From Primula veris (taxonomy: Eukaryota; Streptophyta; Magnoliopsida; Ericales; Primulaceae), in the NCBI GenBank assembly GCA_963682055.1, contig OY821749.1:22327631-22391630 (forward strand): a stretch of DNA of 64,000 nt. Reading direction: 5' to 3'. Below the pieces are notes generated by a model. That model was not told where the DNA came from. It did not search any database and saw only the letters and a program-made list of their open reading frames with translations. The translations under genes were made by a program, and so were the position numbers. This document shows, piece by piece, positions 13,501 through 26,622 of the stretch (its first letter is position 1; every line of letters starts with the position of its first letter).

Positions 13501-14421
13501 ACAAGATCATATAGTGCAATCTCTGTTGGATTTGATATTAACTTTAGCTCCATTTTTGCTATTTTCAGGACTGACAACGCTATAAAAAATCATTGGAACT
13601 GCTCAGTGAGAAAGAAATTTGACTTAAATTTGCCTCCTAGCCCCATAATAGATTTTGAGGGATCTGCATGGTCTGATGTGTCTGATACTCAAATACAAGC
13701 AAAACATGCCAGTGAAGTTTCTCTTGATCTTGCTAGGGGTAAAAATCATAAAGTGGAAACTCATTCTACAGATCTGGATTACCAACCAAGTCCCATTAAT
13801 AGCATTCAGTTCTATAAAACAGATGACATAAATACCCCTGACACATATAGCTCCTTGTTAGCCTCTACAATAACAAGTGAAATACATCTTAATGTTCTTC
13901 CCATCAATACGGAAAACACATCTATATCTCGTAAAAGGCACAGACTTTCTGATATGAGTATTACAGATTCGGACTTAAGTTTGTCAAAATTTGGATCTAG
14001 TGAATATTGTACCCAAGTTTGTAAAAAGAACAAAACAAATGAACCAATTTCTCCAGATGAGAGGTATTATGGCCATTCCCATAAGGTTAGCTCTCCTGAC
14101 CTTGCACTGAGTATATCCGTCAATAGTAGCACCCCAGAGTCGATGTTAAGGAACTCAGCAAAGAGTTACATGAATACACCATCAATTATAAGAAAACGCA
14201 TTACTAGTACTAATAAAGACGGATCATCAGAGGTTGTTTTACATAGAGGTAAAATAGACGTCAAGGATGGTTTTCAAGTTGTTGATCGATCTCTGGGAAG
14301 ACGTTTAGAATCTGACTTCAACATGGAATGGGATCAGACAACTGCCAGGTGTTGCATTCCGGTTTCCACCACGTCATCTCGCAGTCTGAATCTTGGTTCA
14401 AAAATGCTTTTAACCCCTTAA
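10541..14421 (+). CDS. R1R2R3-type MYB transcription factor (MYB3R)
   Basis: Nuclear MYB3R proteins control G2/M genes through MSA elements. Coding exons: 10541-10674, 11294-11345, 11810-11867, 12128-12222, 12322-12425, 12986-13114 and 13569-14421. They total 1425 nt, 474 residues, with consistent phases and GT-AG borders. After a 45-residue acidic/serine-rich start come R1 (AGWTEEED...W...CLHRW), R2 (GTWLKEED...W...QCRERW) and R3 (EAWTQEED...W...AIKNHW), each with three regularly spaced Trp. The remaining tail of about 270 residues is Ser/Thr-rich and includes SP sites and KRHR-like basic patches; such tails are often phosphorylated. Length suits the shorter MYB3R-3/5 class rather than the roughly 1000-residue activator class, so a repressor role is an inference. 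An extra 3' exon at about 15839-15880 (acceptor GCAG, donor GGTACC) is possible but would require splicing out the present stop. Confidence 0.9.
13451..13466 (+). repeat. Poly-G tract
   Basis: About 16 consecutive G residues in the last MYB3R intron, inside a segment that looks like a diverged dispersed repeat. Confidence 0.8.
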
Positions 14422-17400
14422 ATTGGGTAAGGCAATATTTCTCTTCCTCCTATCTGTTCTTGATACATATGATGAATGTTTGTCAGGTCAATCAGTTTCC
14501 TTTGAGTAAAGTTAAATTAGAAGTAATTCCATAATTGGTGGATGGAAAATATTGTGCTTTTAAAAGATTGATGTAGTTATTAACCAACCTTAATTAAAAA
14601 CGATAACCTTGGTCCCTCAGTTATAGAAATTATGAAATAGTGGTTGAGGAGTATTCATTGTAACAAGTTGGTTGATTTCTATATATAACTTTTATTCGCT
14701 TACAATTTTTATATCCTTTATCTTCTACAGTTATGAGATAGGATTGATTTTTTATAGCTGAACTTTTTGGGAAAAGTATTAGTAATTGTTTACTGCAACT
14801 CTGGCTCAAGCCCGTGTCACCAACGACCAGGTCTGTTAAAAAAAACCTGACCATTCCGTCGTATTTCGGGTTTCAGATTACCCACGTGTTTACTTTTCCG
14901 GATTGGATTTCTTTTTCAAATCAAAGCCAGAACCATACCCGGCCCTAGTCGATCGGTTTTAAGCCGAATTTTAACTATAGATATGTTAAGCTGTTAGGTG
15001 TGGAACTAATCCATATATAACCTTTCTTTACATTATATAAATCATTTAATAATAGGTTGTTATGTTGGTACCAAGTACCAACATATGTAATGAGGTTTTT
15101 ATTTAAAATTTTTAATGTTAATTTTAAGTGTTTCAAGTTTAAAATGTTAATTATCATTTCTATCAATTACTTACAATTAACAGTACTATTTAGCAAGCAT
15201 TTTTGGTAATAAAGAATACCTATGAATATACTATAGGTTATAAAAAAAATGCGCTTACTTTTTATACTGTAAATTTTAATCTTTATTATATATGTATGTG
15301 AAATGTGACATGCATCAATCTGTACTCTAAAACTAAAAGCTAATATACTTTCGGTTTGTTTTCAGAATTTTTTGAGCTATAAATTTCGATTTTCCGGCTC
15401 AGTTTTCTGGTCGTATTCACGGATTTAATATGGAAAACCAAAACCAAATGATAACCATGAGGTTGAGATTAGATTGGTTTCGATCGTATCCGTATCGGAA
15501 TTTTGGTGTTGGATTCCAATCAGATTCGATTATTTTTTATCAGCCCTGTCTATGAGTAAAAGGGATGAAACTTGAAAGCACAGGAAGAAGCTTAAACTTC
15601 TACTAATTAGCCTATATGCATGAATATAGATCACTTGGATGCTATTTGTGAAAGTAAAGAGCCTCATACGTACAATATAAGTAGGCAATGATATATCATC
15701 AGTCTTTTTGTTGTATGAGTCGGTTTTCCAAGATATTAGGTATTTTCCTTTTTGTTGAGCACTTTCTTCGTACTTCTTAGTATATCACAAGAGTTGCTTT
15801 TGTGTAAAGATCAATAAAACTTCCTTTTCTGTGCAGGACTTACACCCTGTATATCTTATAGTGACTTTAAGCCAGCAAAAGGTACCATTGCCTTATTATT
15901 ATATTTTGGTCTTGGGGGTTTGTTTTGCTACAGGTTTAAAAGCACATAAGTTGGTTCATATAAGATCTGAAAACACTAATGGTTTTATATGTTTATAAAC
16001 TTCTGGCTTTTCTATGCCCCTTTAAAAAAGTAAATCAGAGCTTTCGAGCTGGAAACCAAATGCACTGCAGCTAACAATAAAAAACTTAAGTAGTTGAGCT
16101 AAAGAGCTACTACACCAAACAATGCCCCCAAACACTTGGGAGTCTTTTTTCATTGCTTTGTTGTCAATTCATAAAGTCCAGTGGTTCTCCCCTTTCCGAT
16201 GCCTGTGTCACCAACCAATTACACTTTGATTTTTCTTCAGGTAATGGCCAACAAGTTGTTGCAATCAAATATACAAAATATTCAATATCAAAGACAGAAT
16301 AAAATAAGAGGAAAGGAGTAGCAGAGCCCTCTGAGATGGTGTAGTGAATAATGGAACTCGTGGTTCAGTTTTTTCTCTTTCCTCAAGTTTTGAAGAGAAG
16401 CCAGAAAATGGCCTTCTTTGTTGTGTAACATTTTCTACTTTGGTTAAACCGTTCTCTGTAATGTCAGTATGCAACTAAATCGGGAAACTTTTCTGATATG
16501 AGCGTACTTCGTTGAAACTTATAGAAATTTTGGAACCATGGATTAAATTTTGGATATACCAATTACCAACGAGTTTGATGTGAGATAGCGAAAGCGAGTT
16601 TGATTTAGCATAAAATCATTGGCTTTAATCGTTATCAGGATCAATATCATGGTATATTTGTTAGCAAAGGCTTTTCTTGTACAGGGGGTGATCAACAGAT
16701 ATACATCTTAGTTCAGGGGAAGAATGGTATATTTTTTAGCCAACGCTTTTCTTGTACAGGGGGTGATCAACAGATATACATCGTGATCAACAGATATACA
16801 TCTTAGTTCAGGCGAAGACTGTTTAATTGTTAACGGCTAATCTGACCATTGTGTCTAGGACTTGTTAGGTTCCAGCCTTTAAACAAATACACTGTTCTTT
16901 TTACTCTTGAGGAATTATTGGGTTTCGGTTAAGTCAAAACCAGTAAGTCTGTTTTTAAGCCGATCAACTAATTTCATGCCTACATAACTTAAGCAACAAA
17001 CTGACCAAAAAAATTTGCAAGACAGGAAGCCATTATATGAGATCACCAATTTTTTCATCTGATAAGGTTTAATCTTTGTATGACATATTTCATTATTGTC
17101 AAAATCATAATTATTGTTGTTACCTGTATTCTTAAATCATCAGAAAATTTTTAGTGTAGCATTCTTATGAATTTGGCAATGGCGCAATATGGCATGATTC
17201 TCGTTGAAAATATAAAAGATTTTGGTGTACCTAGCCTGTTTATTTTTCAGAGTAACTCAATTAAATTGAATTCTTAAGGTGTGACATTCTTTTAAATTTT
17301 GAGGTGACATGAGTCGCATGATATTGATCTTACTTGGACGTTGTTTAAAAATAATAAAAATAGCGGAACATACGACAAAGATAACGGTGTCCTTTGATTC

Positions 17401-17990
17401 TTGTCTTCAAAGGAGAACCAATCATTTTTGTTTTTCTCATAAAGAGTAATATTCAAATTGATTATTCAAGTATATGCTACTTTACTAGAGTATTTCGTAG
17501 CAAATAGGCAACCTATAAGTTAAGTTTTGGTGAATGTAGCAATCCTTTTCTATCAAGCAACAAAAGGTTGGTACTCATAAAGTTATGGGTTGTCTTATGA
17601 TAGCAACAAGCCAACAAAAAAAAATAGAAAACTACTAAAAGTTTGGCATGAATAATGTGGTATTCATTTAGCTCAATGAAGTGCTAATTATTGATAGATT
17701 TACTCTGGATTTACTGGGGAAGCCTAAAGAAAAGGTGTGTACGTAAAACGAGTCAAATCAGTTGGACCTAATTAGCTATTGCTATGGTTTATTTTCAAAA
17801 CGTAAAACCGATTTAATTTTTGTAGCTAAGAGTTTTATTTGTTTTGAAACCAAAGAAAGAGTTTAAGTTTGCGATCAGCATCGGAACCGGAACATTTATC
17901 ATCCTAAAATAGATGCTCCATATCAAACTATATATCTCACTAGGAGTCAGGACAAACTATTGTTGATTTTTACTATATCGAAAAACAATA
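14422..17990. other. 3' flank of MYB3R and intergenic DNA
   Basis: The 3' UTR probably lies in the first few hundred bases. The rest is AT-rich without a recognisable gene. Stretches near 15957-16130 resemble segments near 12556-12740, 13300-13500 and 1925-2060 (AAGCTGGA, AGCTAAATGCA, AGCTTA.AGC). These may be relics of one diverged MITE family, but termini could not be defined. Confidence 0.5.
16651..16817. repeat. Two-copy tandem repeat (85 bp) with a nested 20-bp duplication
   Basis: Unit 1 spans 16651-16735 and unit 2 starts at 16736. Both carry GGCTTTTCTTGTACAGGG or a close variant, then GTGATCAACAGATATACATC and TTAGTTCAGG. In unit 2 the block GTGATCAACAGATATACATC is itself repeated twice in a row. 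Confidence 0.85.
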
Positions 17991-19195
17991 ATATAAAAGG
18001 CAAAGACTGAAACGAAAATAAAGAATTTTATTTCACTTTGAAAGGAATATAACTCGATTACAAGTTTATGACTCGTACAGAATTTAAATTGCAATAAATA
18101 AATTCCAGACAGATATAATATAAATTATTAAACTGCTGGACTGAATTGTGATTGTACGAAACTGTCTAACAGAATAGTATAAAGACTATATTGCTGGACT
18201 GTTTGTCAATTAAAAGAAACTGACAGACAGAATAGTATAATTACTAAACTTCTGGAATGTTTCTGTAATAAAAGAAAATACGTAACTGAAATGTAAATTA
18301 CAGAATATAAATACTGAAAATTAAACAGTACTGTAAATGTAAATTACAGAATGTAAAAGATTGGAAAGTAAATTACAGAATTTAAATATTACTGAAATGA
18401 AATAAACAGAATGTAAAGTACTGAAATAAAATAAACAGAATGTAAAGTACTGAAATGAAAAAGAAGAGGCAACTGCAAGCAGTTTTTCTTAAACAATATT
18501 TCCCGAACCACCTTATAGGTTTCTGATTCTCGAGACTTTGTTCCCAATGTACAACTTCTGTCACTCAGTGGCTCACGTGGAAACAGCACCGAACCACAGG
18601 TCTAGAAACCGCAACCATAATGGTCAATTTAATTCTGTGAGTTACACCCCCAGAATCCGTCCATTCAATTTCTGAAACTGCAGCACTCAATCTGCAATTT
18701 ATTCTCATTGAATAGTGTGTTTCAATTTGCCGACAACTCTAGGAAATTTCTTTTTTATTTTATACAAAACTCTCTTTTCAGATTTGACCAAAGTCTCAAA
18801 GCCCAAGGCCGCACCCAAGGCCCAAGGCCCGAGTGAGTGTGATGTGGACATAATAGTTTAACAATTACATGGGTTGGACTTGTATATATATTAAAAAATT
18901 AACTCTTAATTCTTCAATATGGAATATCACTCAATAATTTTCCTTTTATTCATTGCATTTTACGGTATTAAAGTTTTCATTTCTTTGAAGAATTCAATTT
19001 TGAATCCGATTAATATTCACACCCCATTATCCGAATAGATCATGCGATATACCGTTGCGAAACTCGTCACACGAGCTACTCAAACGGTTTGAGTACGACA
19101 TTAACAACTCAGTGTTATCACACATGTAATATCGACTCGAAGTTGGTCTTATAAACATTCGGAACACCCATGTTTAAAACATGTTTTCCAACTGC
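17990..19195. repeat. Dispersed repeat, copy A (possible LTR or non-autonomous element)
   Basis: This stretch matches 31905-32767 plus 40116-40235. Shared blocks include TATTAAACTGCTGGACTG, GAAACTGTC.AACAGAATAGTATA, a series of ACAGAATGTAAA/ACTGAAAT short repeats, TTTCTGATTCTCG-like text, and the tail CGAAACTCGTCACACGAGCTACTCAAACG...TTGAGTACG. No reading frame with a recognisable domain is present. Class is uncertain: a solo LTR or a large non-coding element would both fit. Confidence 0.6.
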
Positions 19196-21145
19196 TATTA
19201 TACTATACGATATTGTTTCTTTTTTATAAATGTAAACATTATCAATTTTTACCAAATAATTGAACAAGTTGCGTATACAAGGTTTTCGTTTACAGTATTC
19301 GGTGCATTAGACAAAACAATAAAGTACCATGTCATATTGTTTTTATTTTTCTTATCATTTAAGTTATTATTGCTTATGCAACAGGAATTGATCAGCTTAT
19401 TATACAGTTGTTTCCATACGTTCCCCATAACTGGAGCAATTTTATCATCAATAAATGTATTAAAAGAACGTTTCAGAAATAATATTTTATTAGAAGAAAA
19501 TAATTAATATAGTCTCGTTACCACTTTTCTATATCGTGATCTCACACGTGATGATGCATGGTGAACCATTTTTTGTCTGTCCTTACTGTTCTAGTTTTTG
19601 CATTATTATGTTCATTTTCAAAAATGAAAACTCGACACTCTAGACTAATAATTTTGGAGCTTTCAAATATATATATATATATATATTAAATTTTCACTCT
19701 ATATCTGTAGTAACTTTAAACTACTCTACCCCTCTCTTTGTTTTCATATTATGGTACTTTTTCTTACAATATTCATTACTAGCAAAGATTAAAGAATAAT
19801 TTGTATTACTAATTTCGTCATTCGGTGTTATGTACTACACAAATATTGCATATATTGAGGTACAAAACCAATTTAAGGGCGTATTAACATTGAAGAAAAC
19901 GTGATTGATTGTTAATTTATCGATAATAAGAGACCAGAATGTTACTGTACAAAAATAATTAAGCAAAATTATGCAAAATTAACTTTTTCTTCTACGAGTC
20001 AATATCAGAGTTGGTCAACATTGTCATAACTTATATGACATTCAATCGTCATAACTTATGAAGTTTCAGTTGGCTAAAATCGCTCTCAAAATCTAACAAT
20101 AATTTTTTTAATGTATTTATATCTTATAAAATTGGTGGTACCAAGTTTGTAAGTAAATGAACATTTCATTTAGCTATGATCACATTATATCTTACAAGAT
20201 TGGGGGTAAAATTTTCTAAATTGAATTGGAGTTTCAAGTGGTCATCATAACTATAAAAAATGACCATAAACATTTATATGGCTTCGTATCTTACAAAAAA
20301 GGGTTACCCAAAGCCTAAAATTAGAGTGTATTTTAAGTAGATAAACCGGAAGAGACTCATTGCCAATTCCAAAAACGTAACAGATTCTAACAAATTATTG
20401 GCCTTATTATACGTATATATATATAACAACACACCGCACAACTCTCTATTCAGAAACATTCATATCCTATAAATAAATATAAAAAAATTATTATCAATGA
20501 CTACCCCTAAAGTTTTGATTTTTTCCAATCAACACCCACTTATTTCAGTTTCTATTAATTACCATACAAACTTTCAATAAATCATCATTAAGAACCATTT
20601 TATAACCCTTCTTGCTCAATTGAGGCTATTTTAGATATTACTGTAGAATATTGGAAAAACTTAATAAAAGGGAATAATACAATATTTCATAAACACATTT
20701 CATGTAATAAAATAAATAAAAACCCTAGGCAAGCTTATCATCAATAAAAATGGGTTTATCCATATTTTTCCAATATACTATTACTAATTAAATAACAGAT
20801 GGTTTTTACTTTTTATTGATAAGACATTAAATAGTCCACAAACCCAATTGATCAGAACAAAACAAACACTTTCTTATCCGATAACAGGCTAAAAATATTT
20901 AAAAAAAAAAACAGTAGTCAATGATAATAACTCCACATCAGTATTAAATTAAATCTCTATAAAAAAAAAAAACCAAACATAGCATTTTCATTTCATTTAA
21001 TAATAGTATATATATATGTATTTATTTATAATAAATAATACCCGCCACGCCCTCAACTTTCATCACTCTAAAACTCTATCCAAAAACAAAACAAAACAAA
21101 ACAGAACAAAACATAATCTGATCTTTTACATTGATTTGCTAAATA

Positions 21146-21184
<39 letters not shown>

Positions 21185-21263
21185 CATACATACACACACA
21201 CTTCTATTATATATATATATATATATATATAATTGGGGTTAAAGAAATAAAAAGAAAGAAAAG
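19196..21263. other. Intergenic DNA and 5' region of the epimerase gene
   Basis: AT-rich sequence without a recognisable gene; an open frame at 19181-19507 is hydrophobic low-complexity text and is not called. TA runs occur at 19667-19686 and CT plus TA/CA microsatellites at 21149-21232. The last of these lie just upstream of the start codon and are probably in the 5' leader. Confidence 0.6.
21149..21232. repeat. CT and TA microsatellites in the epimerase leader
   Basis: (CT)n followed by (TA)n, a short ACATACACACACAC stretch and another (TA)n end about 31 bp before the ATG at 21264. Confidence 0.9.
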
Positions 21264-24200
21264 ATGGTGGTAGAGAAGACGATTCTTGTAACAGGGGGAG
21301 CAGGGTATATAGGAACACACACGGTGTTACAGCTATTAATTGAAGGTTTTAGAGTTTATATTATTGATAACTTTGATAATTCTGTTGAAGAAGCTTTGAA
21401 CCGGGTTCGACACATTGCTGGACCCGATTTATCTAATTACATCCACTTTTTCTATGTATGTTTTTATCTTTTGTTTCCTTTAAACCCTTTTTATAATTTA
21501 AACCTCTCATTTCAGGTATTACTTTATTACTATTGCTAAATTTCATTTCTTTTGTTGTAAATGCATTCTGGAATTTAGTTTTAAGGTGTTTCATGGGTGT
21601 GTGTTAAAAGACAAATGCAATTGTTTTTTTTTTTAATTATTATTTTGCCTTGTTGGTCCTAAAACTATAATTTTTAGTACTTTTGATTAGTACAAAGTAA
21701 AAGTTATTTTTTGTTTTCTCTCATTTTTTAATCAAAATGGGCAGTTATGATAATTTTCTTTTACTTATTATTAAAGGTATCTACAATAGATTTGGAGCGG
21801 TCATGTATCTATTGTTTTTTGTTTAAGATAGAAATATATATACATGTTTTTCATATATATATATATTCATAAATGATAACAGTTTTTTATGTGGGAGTTT
21901 TGGATGAGTGGAGGAGTTTGTAAGAAAATGATAGGTGGATCAAAATGAAAAAAAGAATTGATAAGAAAGTATCTTATTTGTGATGTACAATATGAAAGCA
22001 CTATGAGCTAATGGAAGTACAATTTAATATCAATTATCTCTTGATTTGCAACTTTTTGTGTACTTTTACCATGAAAATTAATGTTAAATTAGTTATTACT
22101 TATATCAAAAAAGTAATGTTAACGATGGTACCAACTACTGCTTTTTGGATCTAGCATCGAACCGACGTTCTAGGCTACGCTATATTGTTCATGATCTTTG
22201 TTCGTTTATTTCAGAAAATGAAGGATTGCTTTTGCTTTTCACAATTTATTTGAAGCAGAAATAGTTCTGTAAATACACCTCTTTTATATAGTAATTGATG
22301 ATGTCAAAGCGGCATTTTGTGTCATCCATATGCATCTCGGGAAAATATTGTCGTGCAAATAAGAGGACTCATTTTTAATTAAATCAAGGAATCAGAGATT
22401 TCTTAAGAAATGAAGAATCTCATTTCAGAATCTCATATTGGTAATGGTAGGAACCTCAGTGCGATCCAAATTCCTATGAATTTCGATTCATGGTTGTCTT
22501 GTATCATTCATTTCAAAAAATAGAATCCTAAAGATTCAAAATTCTTTCATTTCGATCTTCACGTTTCCAAATGATCCAAATTGCAGTAATCTAACACAAT
22601 ATAATCTATCCTAAATCTTGTGCATCTGATATATTTTTGGTTTTCCTCCAATGTGAACTTCACAATTGCGTGACAGATTTTTTTGTGTCATTGTAGGGCG
22701 ATCTACGGAACCTGGAAGACTGTGAAAAGTTATTTTCCAAGACTAAGTATGTGATCTCGATACCATCTAATTAAGTTTTTTTTTTTTTAATATATTCGTA
22801 GATTCTATTTTTACAAAAATCAAATTTCTTTTTTGATTGATTTAAAAAGGTTTGACGGTGTTATCCACTTTGCTGGGAAGAAAGCCGTGGGTGAGAGTGT
22901 GCAATATCCAATGCGCTACTTTGATAACAATTTGGTTGGCACAATCAATCTATACAAGACCATGGAAAAATATAACTGTAAGAAGGTGTGTTCATTTGAT
23001 TATTTTCTTCTGAATGATTTATACGAAATTATCTGCGTGGACTAAAGGGAAACTCTTTGATTTAGACCTGCATTTTTCTTTAAAAATTCTATTTAAATGA
23101 TGAGAAGCATGTTTTACTACTTATTTGAATGTTCTGTATGTTGTTTTCCTTTGCTGTGCTTAGCCTAGCGAAACCAAAAACAATTCCAAGAATACAATCT
23201 GAGTTACATATTACTACTTGGTTCAGGATTTCGAAAGAGTTAGGAAGTAGAGGAAACAGTTTAAAAAAAAACTATAGTAAATAGTTGTGCTTTGAAATAT
23301 CCAAACGAAGAATTTTTCTTTCTGAGTGGATTATTGGCTTCCTACGAAAAAGCCAATTCCTAGTCAAATTAGATAGCAAAATGTTATATTTGAAAGACAT
23401 TACAATTCATGCATGCTAAACAATACCAATTGGAGGGTAGTCGTAAACACCATTTTATGTATTAGAATGAATATAGTTTTTCGATTTTGTAACAAATATT
23501 TGGTTGATCATCAGATCATGTTTATCCAGCTGGTTTCTCTTAACACAGAGATTTGTTTGATCACCCTTGTCCAGTTGGTTTTCTCCTTTTTAATACTGCC
23601 CATCTCCATCCTGAAAAAAGTTCCAAAAGAATGAAGACAGCTTTCCTGGTTATTTTTATTATTTATTTTTTTGACACAAATTTCCTTGTCATTTTTCTCC
23701 AGTTGGTTTTCTCCTCTTCTTGTACCGTTTATGGACATCCAGAAAAAGTTCCATGTGTCGAAGGAATGCGCATACTAGCAGTGAGCCCATATGGGCGAAC
23801 AAAGGTACTTGCTTTAATACCTCAAACTATAACTTCATCTACAATTAAGTATTGTCAATATAACAAAACGTTTTTTGATATCCAACTAGTTGTATCTGGA
23901 AGAAATCGCTCGAGATCTCCAGATGGCAGATCCTGAATGGAAAATTATTCAGCTAAGGTATTTTAATCCGATTGGTGCTCATGAAAGTGGAAAACTTGGT
24001 GAAAATCCAAGGGGAATACCCAACTGTCTAATGCCTTACATTACACAAGTAGCTGTCGGAAGATTATCTGAATTAAGTGTTTTTGGTACTGATTATCCAA
24101 CTCCTGACGGTACTGCGGTACGTTAAAAGCAACATTGTTTTTGGCATTTTTTTCTTTGTGTCTTTTATTGGTAACATGTTTATGTGATTACATGTTAACA

Positions 24201-25594
24201 GATACGGGATTATATCCACATAATGGATCTGGCAGATGGTCACATTGCTGCACTTCGGAAACTTTATGAAAAGGGTTATACAGGTAATGGCTTTGATATG
24301 AAGAAAAATGGTGCAATTAGTAGCTTATATTCAATTGAATTAGATTAGTTTGACCTTCCGAGACTTTCTCGTAAGGGTCATTTATCATTACCTTAAAATG
24401 TTAGTTATATTTCTGTTCAGGTTGCACCGAGTATAACTTGGGAACTGGCCGAGGTACCTCTGTGCTTGAGTTAGTTGCTGCGTTTGAGAAGGCGTGTGGC
24501 AAGGTGACCACCTCTCTCTCTCTCTCTATTTATATGCGTACACACTCTTTAAGTACATCTGTATACACACAGTTGTCTATAAGATTGAGATTTACCTGGA
24601 ATTGTGAATCGGCCTTGTGCATTTAGAATGGATTGAGGATCCTAGTAAATCAGAGTAAAAGAAAGGTTCAAAAGTTACATATACCAGTTGAAATTTTCAG
24701 AAACTTGAAGAAACTTCGAATACATACTAGATTTAACATTAGGCAAACAGGATGTATACTATATAAAAACAGAGGAAACAAGAGGTAATAAAACAAAAAA
24801 GCTCTGAGGATCTAAGAGGATATATTTTATCCCAACAAAGATGGGGATTTCTCAAAGTGGCCCACCAGCGGTCCAGAGGTAATAATTTACTAGCCTTGTG
24901 AAATGTTAGGAAATTTACAACTTAAATAAGAGCATGTCGAGTTATAGCAGGTCGAATAAAATGTCCATCACAAGAAATTGCGAACTATAGACAGTCCACT
25001 ACTTTATTTCGAAAAAAAAGAAGACAATCCACCACTTTATTTCGAAAAAAACGAAGACAGTCCACTACTGTATTTTCATTTTTTTCTTATTTTTTCAGAA
25101 AATCCCTATTAAAATTTGTCCAAGAAGACCTGGAGATGCAACTGCTGTTTATGGTGGTACAGAGAAAGCTGAGAAAGAACTTGGTTGGAAGTAAGTTCCT
25201 TGCTTTTGTTATATCTTTCCTCATATATCACTCTTTCTATAAAAGTTAAAATTTACCTTCGAGTAGACTACTGCTATCTCACAGCAACGCAATAAAATTG
25301 AAATCATGTACTATTGACAGACAAATCTCGTTCACCATAATTACCTCAATACTAAATTAAGAGGTTTCACCATACGGATAATAAATATATCTCGAGTAAG
25401 AGAGACACTTGGATAACTTTATGGTATTTCATAATTTGGTCTGTCTGTTTGTAATTAAACTTGCTTTTTGCTAATTTGATTTTCCCTTTTACTTGTCTTT
25501 CAGAGCAAAGCGTGGGATTGAACAAATGTGTGTGGACCAGTGGAGATGGGCATCTCAGAATCCCATGGGATACGAGACGAATCACAAGAAATAG
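21264..25594 (+). CDS. UGE: UDP-glucose 4-epimerase
   Basis: Interconverts UDP-glucose and UDP-galactose with bound NAD in the cytosol, feeding galactose to cell walls, galactolipids and glycosides. Nine coding exons: 21264-21455, 22697-22746, 22850-22985, 23703-23804, 23890-24117, 24202-24283, 24421-24503, 25099-25190, 25504-25594. They total 1056 nt, 351 residues, the usual plant length. The protein is an extended SDR: glycine motif TGGAGYIG near residue 10, [29 protein letters not shown] with the active-site Ser region, catalytic Y-x3-K in [36 protein letters not shown] and [12 protein letters not shown], ending with a polar tail. Ser-Cys-Thr replaces the commoner Ser-Ala-Thr beside the active site, a mild change. 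All junctions are phase-consistent, so the gene looks intact. Its 3' end faces the helicase gene, tail to tail. Confidence 0.96.
23566..23628 (+). pseudogene. Decayed duplicate of epimerase exon 4 inside intron 3
   Basis: CCAG followed by TTGGTTTTCTCCT, then TTTTAATACTGCCCATC in place of the real CTTCTTGTACCGTTTATGGACATC, and AAAAAGTTCC shared at the end. The real exon starts at 23703 after TTTCTCCAG. The copy has an in-frame TAA and no good donor, so it is not usable in the normal frame. Confidence 0.65.
24986..25076. repeat. Three-copy ~33-bp tandem repeat in epimerase intron 7
   Basis: GACAGTCCACTACTTTATTT, CGAAAAAAAAGAA, then GACAATCCACCACTTTATTT and GACAGTCCACTACTGTATTT, in direct order within the intron between 24503 and 25099. 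Confidence 0.8.
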
Positions 25595-26622
25595 ATTTTT
25601 CTATCCTTGCAGAGAAAACTATATTTGCACATAGAAAAATTGATTAATCATCCGAAATTTGGATGGAAACACCGAGTTCCACACAAGCTACAATCAAGCT
25701 TCTCCTTTTTTATTTTTTTGGTTGAGATAAGCAAATATAAGCAGGTTGCGAGTGCCTAATGAGGGGTCTATTGTAATGATGCATCGACATAACAATGTCT
25801 GAACTGATTGTTAATAAGGTTTTGACAGCAAGCAGCACTTCTTAATAAAGGAGTTCTTACAAACTCTGAACTCTGGTTTGGTGTAGGCTTATCAAGTTTG
25901 CTTGTAAAGGAGTTGTCTACGGAGTCTAAATGTTTTGGTACAGTTTTTTGGCTTCTGAAATGTTTAATAAAGTTGTGAGATGTTGATAATGACCTTACAT
26001 TAAAAAATTTATATTGCCTCTACTTTAAACTTATTTTATACGAGTTGCTCTTTTATGCATAAGAGCAAGAATGTAGGCCCCTACTCAAATTAATTAGAGG
26101 CTTAAATGCAGGCCCTCGCTATACCATATTGATGAAAATAGCAGTACAAGAATTATTTATCTCCAGACATTAGCGTAAAATATTGAGTTCAAATATCAGT
26201 TTTGGGAATAAATAAGCAGAGTGATACGGTAAGCTTCAGAAACAATCATGTAGAAGTCCCGGAGTGGTGTTATACTGTAATCATATACTACAATGTTATC
26301 AGCAATCTTATACTCCAGGACCATTGCCAAACAGAACTAGATAAAGTACTATAAGTTCACACACACATCTCATTCTCAGTCTTTTACTATCATTTATCAA
26401 GTAGACACATGCTACAAAACCCAGACCATTTAGATACCTCAATAAGATGAGATATACACGTAAAATCTGACTAGGCATACACGTCAAATTCGAATAGGCA
26501 TACACCAAAATAAACTTTGAAGCAGAGTTCAAAGCTATAATCAAAACAAGATTCAGAACCTACTCTTGAGAAAAACCCAAGGTGAAAACCAAATAACATG
26601 AGAAATATATCCCAAACATATT
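25595..26622. other. Convergent 3' flanks of the epimerase and helicase genes
   Basis: The left part is the epimerase 3' UTR with AATAAAG-like signals near 25840-25975. From about 26140 to 26560 the sequence should be the helicase 3' UTR or flank, and it is copied near 44440-45117 (see that entry). No gene is seen. Confidence 0.55.
26140..26560. repeat. Helicase 3' flank segment, duplicated at 44440-45117
   Basis: Shared landmarks in the same order and orientation: ATTTATCT.CAGACATTA, AAGCAGAGTGATACGGT, AGCTTC.GAAAC, GGTGGTGTTATACTG, ATGTTATCAGCAATCTTA, TCTCATTCTCAGTC, AATAAGATGAGATATAC and AAATAAACTTTGAAGC. This copy lies directly behind the helicase stop codon on its coding strand and is therefore the likely source. 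Confidence 0.75.

Noticed and set aside
19181..19507. 108-codon open frame, rich in Phe, Ile and Leu
   Set aside because: Composition follows the T-rich DNA; no domain or splice context, and it starts at the end of a dispersed repeat.
24500..24540. CRISPR-like short repeats
   Set aside because: Simple CT microsatellite; this is plant nuclear DNA and spacing is irregular.
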